Positions 6,898 through 13,035 of a DNA stretch of 13,035 bases are shown here, piece by piece (position 1 is the stretch's first letter; each line of letters starts with the position of its first letter). Where the stretch lies: positions 1-13,035 of the forward strand of contig CALGIL010000133.1 in NCBI GenBank assembly GCA_937914895.1, written 5' to 3'. Source of the stretch: an uncultured Angelakisella sp. GTDB lineage: Bacteria > Bacillota > Clostridia > Oscillospirales > Ruminococcaceae. Position numbers and translations under genes: made by a program. The notes beneath the pieces were generated by a model, which saw only the letters and a list, made by a program, of their open reading frames with translations, was not told where the DNA came from and ran no database searches.

Positions 6898-8945
6898 AGA
6901 TTTTAGACAACATGGTGGCGGTTTTCGTCATCGTCATTGTGTTCCTGCTGATTATACCCCTGCCCGCCCCGGTGCTGGACTTTCTGTTCATCGCCAACCT
7001 TGCCCTGTCCTTTGTCATCCTGCTGACCAGCATGTACATTAAGGAAAGCCTGGAGTTTTCCATTTTTCCCTCCCTGCTCCTCATCACCACCCTGTTCCGG
7101 CTGGCGCTGAACGTTTCGGCCACCCGGGCCATCCTGCAGGACGGCGGCTATGCCGGCGAGGTCATTAAGACCTTTGGCGATTTTGTCATCCGCGGCAACG
7201 TGGTGGTGGGCCTGGTCATTTTCCTCATCATTGTGCTGGTGCAGTTTATCGTTATCACCAAGGGCTCCGAGCGGGTGTCCGAGGTGGCCGCGCGGTTTAC
7301 CCTGGACGCCATGCCCGGCAAGCAGATGGCCATTGACGCCGACCTTTCCTCCGGGCTTATTACCGAGGACGAGGCGCGCCTGCGCCGCAGCAAAATCCAG
7401 CGGGAGGCGGACTTCTTCGGCGCCATGGACGGCGCCTCCAAGTTTGTCAAGGGCGACGCCATCATCTCTTTGGTGGTCGCCCTCATCAACCTCATCGGCG
7501 GCATTTTGGTGGGCTTTATGAGCGGCATGGGGGACTTTGGCACCATCATCAACACCTACGCCGCCGCCACGGTGGGCGACGGCCTTATGTCCCAGATTCC
7601 CGCCCTGCTCATCTCGGTGGCCACCGGCATGATCGTCACCCGGTCCGCCTCCGAAAGCACCCTGAACGAAGAGGTGACAAAGCAGTTCCTCTCCCAGCCC
7701 ATGGTGCTGATTATGTCGGCCATTGCCATGCTGTGCCTCATGTTCATCGGCTTTCCGCCGGTGCAGGTGCTGGTGATGTCGGGGCTCCTCCTTGTCCTGG
7801 GCGTTACCACCCTGCGCAAAATGAAGCAGCCCCTGGCCGCCATGGAGGGCCCCCCGGCGGACGCGGGCCAGGAGATTACCAGCGAGGCGGACTACTACCG
7901 CGACATCGACAATGTCTACAACCTTTTGACGGTGGACCCATTGTCCATGGAGTTTGGATACAGCCTGATCCCCCTGGTGGACAGCGGCAGCGGCGGCACC
8001 TTTGTGGACCGGGTGGTCATGTTCCGCAAGCACTTTGCGGTCAGCATGGGCATGGTGTTCCCCTCGGTGCGCATTATGGACAGCGGTCAGCTGAACCCCA
8101 ACCAGTACGCCATCAACATCAAGGGCGAGCAGGTGGCGGTGGGGGAGGTGCTGGTGGACCACTTTCTGGCCCTGGCCCCCACCGACGGGGAGGACACCAT
8201 CGACGGCATCGAGACGGTGGAGCCGGCCTTCGGCATTCCGGCCAAGTGGATCAGCGCCGACAAGCAGGTCAAGGCGGAGCTGGCGGGCTATACCCTCATC
8301 GACCCCACCTCGGTCATCATCACCCACCTGTCCGAGGTCATTAAGTCCCACGCCCACGAGCTCCTGAGCCGCCAGGAGGTGGGCAACATCCTGACCAACC
8401 TTAAAAAGACCAACCAGGCCATTGTGGAGGATACCATCCCCGCCATTCTTCCCCTGGCGTCCCTGCAGAAGATTCTGGGCAACCTGCTGCGGGAGGGGGT
8501 GCCCATCAAGGATGTGGAGACCGTTCTGGAGACGGTGGCGGAGTACGGCGGCAGCATCCGGGACCTGGATATGCTGACCGAATATGTCCGCCAGGCCCTG
8601 CGGCGCACCATCACCCACCGGTTTGCCGAGGCGGGCCAGCTGAAGGTCATCAGCCTGGACACCGCCATCGAAAATCAGATTATGGGCGCGGTCAAAAAGG
8701 TGGAAAACGGCTCCTACCTGGCCCTGGACCCCCAGGTGATTCAGGGCATCGTCACCGCGGCCACCGCTCAAATCGACAAGATCAAGGACCTGGTGCAGGT
8801 GCCCATTATCCTTACCTCCCCCATTGTGCGGGTCTACTTTAAAAAGCTGATGGATGAATTCTATCTGGACTGCGTGGTGCTGTCCTTTAACGAGATCGAT
8901 TCCCAGGTCAAAATTCAGGCCCTTGGCAGCATTACCCTTGCATAG
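6894..8945 (+). CDS. flhA: FlhA, main export-gate and substrate-docking protein
   Basis: 683 residues, full family length. The first ~310 residues hold about eight membrane helices. A cytoplasmic loop carries the strongly conserved stretch from GSERVSEVAARFTLDAMPGKQ (residues 124-144) to SKIQREADFFGAMDGASKFV (166-185), the FHIPEP-family hallmark. The C-terminal ~340 residues are the cytosolic docking domain that binds chaperone-substrate complexes in a nonameric ring. The start is GTG at 6894, overlapping the flhB stop, with AAGGA about 8 bases upstream. The next gene is the sigma factor, 19 bases on. In many related operons flhF and flhG stand at this place; here they do not. Confidence 0.98.
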   Translation: MKILDNMVAVFVIVIVFLLIIPLPAPVLDFLFIANLALSFVILLTSMYIKESLEFSIFPSLLLITTLFRLALNVSATRAILQDGGYAGEVIKTFGDFVIRGNVVVGLVIFLIIVLVQFIVITKGSERVSEVAARFTLDAMPGKQMAIDADLSSGLITEDEARLRRSKIQREADFFGAMDGASKFVKGDAIISLVVALINLIGGILVGFMSGMGDFGTIINTYAAATVGDGLMSQIPALLISVATGMIVTRSASESTLNEEVTKQFLSQPMVLIMSAIAMLCLMFIGFPPVQVLVMSGLLLVLGVTTLRKMKQPLAAMEGPPADAGQEITSEADYYRDIDNVYNLLTVDPLSMEFGYSLIPLVDSGSGGTFVDRVVMFRKHFAVSMGMVFPSVRIMDSGQLNPNQYAINIKGEQVAVGEVLVDHFLALAPTDGEDTIDGIETVEPAFGIPAKWISADKQVKAELAGYTLIDPTSVIITHLSEVIKSHAHELLSRQEVGNILTNLKKTNQAIVEDTIPAILPLASLQKILGNLLREGVPIKDVETVLETVAEYGGSIRDLDMLTEYVRQALRRTITHRFAEAGQLKVISLDTAIENQIMGAVKKVENGSYLALDPQVIQGIVTAATAQIDKIKDLVQVPIILTSPIVRVYFKKLMDEFYLDCVVLSFNEIDSQVKIQALGSITLA

Positions 8946-8948
8946 GGG

Positions 8949-8958
8949 AAAGGAGTGA
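8949..8958 (+). promoter_or_regulatory. Ribosome binding site of the sigma factor gene
   Basis: AAAGGAGTGA fills most of the 19-base gap after flhA and lies 6-9 bases before the ATG at 8965. There is no room for a separate promoter here, so the sigma factor should be made from the same transcript as flhA. Confidence 0.7.
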
Positions 8959-8964
8959 CGGCAG

Positions 8965-9741
8965 ATGACCGCGGCCCAGGCCATGGACGCCGCCCAGGCG
9001 GAACAGCTGATGCGGCAGTATAAGGAGACCGGCTCCCGGGATGCCCGCAACCAGCTTGTGCTGCACTATGGCTATATTGCCCGCACCGTGGCGGCGGAAA
9101 TGCGTGGCACCTACCGCAAATACGCCACCGTGGAAGAGATGGTCAACCAGGGCGTTATTGCCCTTATCGAAAGCCTGGACCGTTTTGACCCCGGCCACGG
9201 CGTTAAATTTTCTACCTTTGCCTTTACCAAGGTGCGGGGCGCCGTCATCGACTATGTGCGCAAGCAGGACTGGCTCCCCCGGCGGGTGCGGCAGAATTCC
9301 ATCCGGCTCAGCGCGACCTATGACCGGCTGGTGATGGACCTGGAGCGCCCCCCCACCCGGGAGGAGATGGCCCGGGGGATGGAGATGACCCCGGAGGAGT
9401 TTGACCGCTGCGTCTTTGAGATCTCCGGCGACCAGATGGTCTCCTTCGAAGCGCTGCTGACCGTTATGCCCCAGTCCGGCAGTCCCATTTGGAGCGAACC
9501 GGACGCCGGGGACGACCCCGAAAGCAGCATGGACGAGGCGGAGCTGCGGGAGGTGCTGATGCGGGAGATCGACAGCCTGGGCGAGCAGGAGCGCCTGGTG
9601 CTGAGCCTGTATTACTACGAGGAGCTGACCATGAAGGAAATCAGCCGTGTCATGGGGGTCAGCGAGCAGCGGATCGGACAGATCAATGCCAAGCTGGTGG
9701 GCAAGCTGCGTACCAGGATGGTCAGATATATGAAAGGGTGA
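8965..9741 (+). CDS. sigD: Flagellar sigma factor (SigD/FliA, WhiG family)
   Basis: 258 residues. Region 2 (about 27-100) includes VEEMVNQGVIALIESLDRFDP and KFSTFAFTKVRGAVIDYVRKQDWLPRRVR in two adjoining blocks, the typical FliA/SigD core. Region 3 (about 105-170) has the PPTREEMARGMEMTPEEF stretch. An acidic linker (about 178-196) follows, then region 4 (about 197-255) with a helix-turn-helix around MKEISRVMGVSEQRIGQI. The family directs RNA polymerase to late flagellar and motility promoters and is usually held by FlgM, which is not in the window. It is embedded between flhA and the rod genes and so should be co-transcribed with the early structural genes, as sigD is in Bacillus. It stops 7 bases before the next gene. 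Confidence 0.93.
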   Translation: MTAAQAMDAAQAEQLMRQYKETGSRDARNQLVLHYGYIARTVAAEMRGTYRKYATVEEMVNQGVIALIESLDRFDPGHGVKFSTFAFTKVRGAVIDYVRKQDWLPRRVRQNSIRLSATYDRLVMDLERPPTREEMARGMEMTPEEFDRCVFEISGDQMVSFEALLTVMPQSGSPIWSEPDAGDDPESSMDEAELREVLMREIDSLGEQERLVLSLYYYEELTMKEISRVMGVSEQRIGQINAKLVGKLRTRMVRYMKG

Positions 9742-9748
9742 CATACCG

Positions 9749-10501
9749 ATGCTGTCAGGATTTTACACCATTGCCTCGGGCATTTTGCAGCAGGAGCGCA
9801 CCATCAGCGTCCTGGGCAACAACATTACCAACGCCAAAACCCCCGGCTTCCGGGCCGCCCGGCTGGTCAGCACCACCTTTGAGCATGAGTTTATGGCGCG
9901 GCTGGAAAAAAACAACAGCGCCCTTATTGGCAGCACCGCCCCCTTGCGGGTGGTGTCGGAGGTGCCGGTCAATTTTGAAAGCGGCAGCCTGGAGGAGACG
10001 GGGCGCCCCTACGACATGGCCATTGACGGCGCCGGCTTCTTTGTTGTGGAAAACGGGGCGGGGGCGCGCTTTCTTACCCGCAACGGCAACTTTGACCTGG
10101 ACGACGAGGGGTATCTCATCCTCCGGGGGGCCGGGCGGGTGCTGAACCGGGGCGGCGGACCCATCCGCCTGCAAAATGCCGACTTTACCGTCCTGCAAAA
10201 CGGGGAGATTCGGAATGCCGAGGACGACAACGTGGGGGCCCTTGCCGTTGTGACGGTGCCCGAAAATACCGAAATCCAGTCCAACCCCAACGGCACCTTC
10301 AGCATCCAGAACATGAATAACGTCCAGCAGGCGGAGGCCCCCCGGGTGGCCCAGGGGTGGCTGGAGCGGACCAACATGGACATCACCCAGGAGTATGCCA
10401 TGGTCATGGAGGCCCAGCGGGCCTTTCAGGCCTGCAGCACCGCGCTGCAGATTGTGGACCGCCTCAACCAGAAAGCCGCCACACAAATCGCGTCCCTGTA
10501 A
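9749..10501 (+). CDS. flgF: Flagellar basal-body rod protein, FlgF/FlhO type
   Basis: 250 residues. The N-terminal motif ISVLGNNITNAKTPGFRAAR and the C-terminal YAMVMEAQRAFQACSTALQIVD helix are the two conserved ends of the rod/hook family (FlgB/C/F/G/E), which pair as a coiled coil in the assembled axial structure. The middle carries the DMAIDGAGFFVV and LTRNGNFDLDDEGYL blocks typical of FlgF/FlgG. It is exported by the gate encoded upstream. The ribosome site AAAGGGTGA (9733-9741) overlaps the sigma factor stop. Assignment as FlgF rather than FlgG rests on order (first of a pair, as flhO-flhP in Bacillus). The family is certain; the exact paralogue less so. Confidence 0.85.
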   Translation: MLSGFYTIASGILQQERTISVLGNNITNAKTPGFRAARLVSTTFEHEFMARLEKNNSALIGSTAPLRVVSEVPVNFESGSLEETGRPYDMAIDGAGFFVVENGAGARFLTRNGNFDLDDEGYLILRGAGRVLNRGGGPIRLQNADFTVLQNGEIRNAEDDNVGALAVVTVPENTEIQSNPNGTFSIQNMNNVQQAEAPRVAQGWLERTNMDITQEYAMVMEAQRAFQACSTALQIVDRLNQKAATQIASL

Positions 10502-10518
10502 GGGGCGGCCCCAGCCTG

Positions 10519-10526
10519 AAAGGAGA
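10519..10526 (+). promoter_or_regulatory. Ribosome binding site of the flgG-like gene
   Basis: AAAGGAGA lies 11 bases before the ATG at 10538, a slightly long spacing. It is the only good site in the 36-base gap. Confidence 0.6.
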
Positions 10527-10537
10527 GAAGCACAGCC

Positions 10538-11290
10538 ATGAATATTGCCTTTTACAGCGGCGTGTCGGGCTTGACCGCCTACCAGCGGGACATGGACCAA
10601 ATCGCCCACAACATCTCCAATGTCAACACCGTGGGGTACAAGCCCTCCCGCAGCTCCTTTTCCGACCTTTTGTACTCCCGGATGGCCGTCAACAGCGACC
10701 AGGACTTTTTGGTGGGCCACGGGGTCCGGGTGCAGGACAGCGACCTAGTGTTCCGCCAGGGTCCGGTGCTGTCCACCGGCAGCCCCCTGGACTTCGGCCT
10801 CATCGGCTCTGGCTTTTTCGCGGTGCGGACGGCCGCGGGGGAGGGCGGTCTTCAGTACACCCGCAACGGCGCCTTTGACATCAGCATGGAGGACGGCGAC
10901 GCCTACCTGGTGACCACCGACGGCGCCTACGTTTTGGATGGCGAGGGCGAGCGCATCCAGCTGACCAAGGGCGCCGACGGCACCTTTGACCTGGACGCGC
11001 TGGCACAGCAGATTGGCATTTACCAGTTTGCCAACCCCTTTGGCCTGCAGCCGGCGTCGGGGGGCCGCTTTATTCCCACCCAGACCTCGGGGGCGGCCCG
11101 GCGGCCGGAGGACCGGGACGAGGATGAGGAGCAGCCCTACCGCCTCATCTCCGGCGCCCTGGAGCAGTCCGCGGTGGAGCTGTCGGACGAGATGGTCATG
11201 GTCATCTCCACCCAAAAGGCCTTCCAGTTCAGCGCGCGCATCGTCCAGACCGCCGACCAAATCGAGGAAATCATCAACAATCTGCGCTAA
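10538..11290 (+). CDS. flgG: Flagellar basal-body rod protein, FlgG/FlhP type
   Basis: 250 residues. It has the rod-family N-terminus (IAHNISNVNTVGYKPSRSSF), the GSPLDFGLIGSGFFAV and TRNGAFDI blocks, the IYQFANPFGLQPASGGRF segment, and the C-terminal SAVELSDEMVMVISTQKAF helix. These support an FlgG-like distal rod protein, corresponding to flhP of Bacillus. One oddity: residues 188-199 are a highly charged stretch (RRPEDRDEDEEQ) where FlgG proteins usually have a Gly/Pro-rich segment. It has exactly the same length as its upstream neighbour but is clearly a diverged paralogue, not a recent copy. cheC follows after 32 bases. Confidence 0.87.
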   Translation: MNIAFYSGVSGLTAYQRDMDQIAHNISNVNTVGYKPSRSSFSDLLYSRMAVNSDQDFLVGHGVRVQDSDLVFRQGPVLSTGSPLDFGLIGSGFFAVRTAAGEGGLQYTRNGAFDISMEDGDAYLVTTDGAYVLDGEGERIQLTKGADGTFDLDALAQQIGIYQFANPFGLQPASGGRFIPTQTSGAARRPEDRDEDEEQPYRLISGALEQSAVELSDEMVMVISTQKAFQFSARIVQTADQIEEIINNLR

Positions 11291-11306
11291 ACAGCACCTT
11301 AGCCGC

Positions 11307-11317
11307 GGAGGGAGAGG
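11307..11317 (+). promoter_or_regulatory. Ribosome binding site of cheC
   Basis: GGAGGGAGAGG precedes the cheC ATG at 11323 by 5 bases (about 11 from the first GGAGG). I see no promoter in the 32-base gap. Confidence 0.65.
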
Positions 11318-11322
11318 ACCCT

Positions 11323-11952
11323 ATGGCACTGCGCAAATACGAGGACTTAAACGACATACACCTGGACGTCCTGCGGGAGATTGGCAACATCGGCTCCGGC
11401 AACGCCGCCACATCCCTTTCGGGGATGCTGGAGCACCCCGTGTACATCACCGTGCCCAAAATCAGCATTCTGGACTATGCCCAGGTCACCCAGGACCTGG
11501 GCGGGCCCGAGACCATGATTGTGGGCCTGCTGCTGCAGCTGGGCGGGGATGTCACCGGCATGATGATGTTTCTGCTCCACCAGGGCTTTGCCCACATGAC
11601 CTTAAACGCCCTGCTGGGGGAGGACATCCAAAGCTTTCAGGAGATTGACGAGATGGGCTATTCCGCCATCAAGGAGGTGGCCAACATCATGGCGGCCTCC
11701 TATGTCAACGCCATTTCCAGCATGACCGGCTTGACCATTCAGATTACGCCCCCCGACATGACCATCGACATGCTGGGCTCCATCCTCAGCGTACCGGCCA
11801 TTTACTACGCCAACATCAGCGATAAAATCATCTTCATTGAGGACGAATTCGGCAGTGAGGATACAAAAGCGCCCAGCCATATCCTGATGATTCCCGAGGT
11901 GGATTCCCTGGGGAAAATAATGACCAATTTGGGTATCGACTTCAGTGAGTAA
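11323..11952 (+). CDS. cheC: CheC, CheY-P phosphatase
   Basis: 209 residues, all one CheC domain. Two active-site signatures are intact: D15/E19/N22/P45 and S114/E118/N121/P144, each D/S-x3-E-x2-N-x22-P. In Bacillus and Thermotoga, CheC removes phosphate from CheY-P and binds CheD, which raises its activity. CheD is encoded directly downstream with an 8-base overlap, which fits that partnership. It is cytoplasmic. There is no SpoA/FliN domain, so it is not a second FliY; having two signatures, it is not CheX. Confidence 0.96.
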   Translation: MALRKYEDLNDIHLDVLREIGNIGSGNAATSLSGMLEHPVYITVPKISILDYAQVTQDLGGPETMIVGLLLQLGGDVTGMMMFLLHQGFAHMTLNALLGEDIQSFQEIDEMGYSAIKEVANIMAASYVNAISSMTGLTIQITPPDMTIDMLGSILSVPAIYYANISDKIIFIEDEFGSEDTKAPSHILMIPEVDSLGKIMTNLGIDFSE

Positions 11953-12433
11953 GACAGTCGTCGTCGGTATTTCCGACCTGAATGTGGTGGGGCCGCCCGA
12001 CGTCCTGGTGACCTATGCGCTTGGGTCCTGCGTCGGAATCTGCCTCTACGATCCGGCGGTCAAGGTCGCCGGGCTGTCCCATATCATGCTGCCCTCCAGC
12101 GATTTAAGCGGGGCGTCGGCGGGCCCGCCCATGCGGTACGCCGACACGGGCATTGCCATGCTGGTCAGCCGCATGGAGGCCCAGGGGGCCAGCCGCCTGC
12201 GGATGAAGGCCAAAATCGCCGGAGGCGCCCAGATGTTTGCCGTCATCAGCAACTCCGCCATTTCCAACATTGGCCAGCGCAACGTGACGGCCGTCAAGGC
12301 GGTGCTCCAGCGGCTGCGGATTCCCATTATCGCCGACGACACGGGGGCCGACTTTGGCCGGTCGGTGTTTTTTGACGCCGACACCGGCTCCATGCGGGTC
12401 AAATCCGCCGCAAAAGGGGAATGGACGTTGTAA
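11945..12433 (+). CDS. cheD: CheD, receptor glutamine deamidase
   Basis: 162 residues from GTG at 11945. The catalytic residues are visible: Thr23, Cys29 (in LGSCVGI) and His46 (in GLSHIMLP), with the same spacing as the Thermotoga CheD triad T21/C27/H44. The conserved MRYADTGI and MKAKIAGGAQMF blocks follow. CheD deamidates Gln residues of chemoreceptors and regulates CheC. The start lies inside the end of cheC (cheC stop 11950-11952), with no strong ribosome site, so coupled translation is likely. Its own stop codon (12431-12433) falls inside the first arm of the palindrome that ends the operon. Confidence 0.96.
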   Translation: MSKTVVVGISDLNVVGPPDVLVTYALGSCVGICLYDPAVKVAGLSHIMLPSSDLSGASAGPPMRYADTGIAMLVSRMEAQGASRLRMKAKIAGGAQMFAVISNSAISNIGQRNVTAVKAVLQRLRIPIIADDTGADFGRSVFFDADTGSMRVKSAAKGEWTL

Positions 12434-12477
12434 ACAAATTGTGCCCCGGAACATGTTCCGGGGCACAATTTGTTTAC
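12430..12477. terminator. Bidirectional terminator: perfect 48-bp palindrome between cheD and cheB
   Basis: The 24-base half sites are exact reverse complements, meeting at CATG in the centre (12452-12455). A GC core (GTGCCCCGGAAC and its complement) is flanked by AT-rich arms, so on either strand the transcript forms a GC hairpin followed by AATTTGTTTA. This suits a factor-independent terminator working in both directions for the convergent genes. It begins one base before the cheD stop and ends 5 bases from the cheB stop. The palindrome is directly visible; termination is inference from structure and place. Confidence 0.88.
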
Positions 12478-12482
12478 GGTAG

Positions 12483-13035
12483 TTACCGCCGCGCGCTGTT
12501 TAAAAACCGGATAATGTCCGCGCCGATGCTGCCCAGGGGCAGCTGGCTGGCCACCGCGCCCCTGTCCCAGGCCACCCGGGGCATGCCGTACACCACGCAG
12601 CTCTCCTCGTCCTGGCCCACGGTGTAGGCCCCGGCCCGGCGCATCTTTAAAAGGCCGGCGGCCCCGTCCGCGCCCATGCCGGTCAGCAGGATGCCCATGG
12701 CGTGCCCGCCCGCTGTGCCGGCCACCGATTCAAACAGCACGTCCACCGATGGACAGTGGCCGCTGACCCTGGGGCCGGGCTCGCTGCGGACATAATAGCC
12801 CAGGGCGTCCTTTGCCAGGCGCAGGTGAAAATCCCCGGCGCCCACAATGATTTTGCCGGGCTCCACCCGTTCCCGGTGGACTGCCTCGGTCACCCGCATC
12901 CGGCAGACGCGGTCCAGGCGTTCGGCGTACATTTTGGTAAACACCGGCGGCATATGCTGGACCACCACAATGCCCGGGGTGGTGGGGGGCAGGTCCCGCA
13001 CCACCGCCAAAATGGCCTCGGTGCCCCCGGTGGAG
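12483..13035 (-). CDS. cheB: CheB receptor methylesterase, C-terminal catalytic part (5' end outside window)
   Basis: 183 residues are visible, read right to left, and the frame stays open to the window edge. The first visible residues are STGGTEA, the catalytic-serine motif; the TTG at 13008-13010 is an internal Leu. The triad is complete: Ser at visible residue 1, His27 (in VVQHMPP) and Asp123 (in LLTGMGADGAAGLL). The spacings of 26 and 122 residues equal those of Salmonella CheB (S164, H190, D286). CheB removes methyl groups from, or deamidates, chemoreceptors in adaptation. The usual receiver domain would lie beyond the window, so whether it is present cannot be seen. It faces the cheD end of the operon and shares its terminator, so it belongs to a separate transcript. 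Confidence 0.95.
   Translation of the reverse strand, partial: STGGTEAILAVVRDLPPTTPGIVVVQHMPPVFTKMYAERLDRVCRMRVTEAVHRERVEPGKIIVGAGDFHLRLAKDALGYYVRSEPGPRVSGHCPSVDVLFESVAGTAGGHAMGILLTGMGADGAAGLLKMRRAGAYTVGQDEESCVVYGMPRVAWDRGAVASQLPLGSIGADIIRFLNSARR

Noticed and set aside
6903..9050. Open frame of 715 codons on the - strand across flhA and into the sigma factor gene
   Set aside because: It lies wholly opposite clear genes. Its protein is an unnatural mix rich in His, Gly, Gln and Asp with no recognisable domain. Long empty frames opposite genes are expected when third codon positions are mostly G or C.
10502..10512. Small GGGG-CGG-CCCC hairpin between the flgF-like and flgG-like genes
   Set aside because: The stem is only 4 pairs and no run of T follows, so it is not supported as a terminator.
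10009..11290. Recent duplication giving two 250-residue rod genes
   Set aside because: The equal length is a coincidence. The two proteins share only family motifs at the ends and middle and differ elsewhere, as normal for the FlgF/FlgG pair.
12421..12627. Open frame of 68 codons on the + strand through the palindrome
   Set aside because: It runs through the terminator and then antisense to cheB. It has no ribosome site and no family match.
1..13035. tRNA, rRNA, riboswitch, CRISPR, insertion sequence, phage or attachment sites
   Set aside because: The coding sequence is nearly continuous. No gap is long enough for an RNA gene or mobile element, and no inverted terminal repeats or spaced repeat arrays were seen.

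Overview
The window is one stretch of a GC-rich flagellar and chemotaxis (fla/che) locus. It holds 14 protein genes on the + strand, tightly packed and all reading the same way, and one gene on the - strand at the right edge. I see no RNA genes, insertion sequences, phage genes, CRISPR arrays or other accessory DNA. No gap between genes exceeds about 50 bases. The gene content points to a Gram-positive of the Clostridia type: FliY (a CheC-like domain fused to a FliN domain) instead of a free FliN, CheC and CheD, a WhiG/SigD-type sigma factor inside the operon, and purine-rich AAGGAG ribosome sites. Third codon positions are strongly G/C, so a high-GC clostridial lineage (for example Oscillospiraceae-like) is my best guess. 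That placement is inference.

Layout: motB (left end cut off) - fliM - fliY - cheY - fliO - fliP - fliQ - fliR - flhB - flhA - sigD/fliA - flgF-like - flgG-like - cheC - cheD, then a perfect 48-bp palindrome, then cheB on the opposite strand (its left part lies beyond the window). motB gives the peptidoglycan anchor of the stator. fliM and fliY build the switch ring. cheY makes the signal that flips it. fliO/P/Q/R, flhB and flhA form the export gate through which rod, hook and filament subunits leave the cell. The sigma factor should direct late flagellar genes. The flgF/flgG-like pair are rod proteins exported through that gate. cheC and cheD tune CheY-P and receptor state, and cheB demethylates or deamidates receptors.

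Several genes overlap or nearly touch (fliO/fliP, fliQ/fliR, flhB/flhA, cheC/cheD), and four or five of them start with GTG. Translational coupling therefore looks common.

I did not find an undescribed system. The points worth a second look are local: the palindromic two-way terminator; a FliY with no N-terminal CheY-binding peptide and a long Pro/Gln/Tyr linker; a MotB with Ala in place of the usual Asp of the GHTD motif; a hairpin that should hide the fliP ribosome site; and the absence of fliL and of flhF/flhG from their common places in the gene order.
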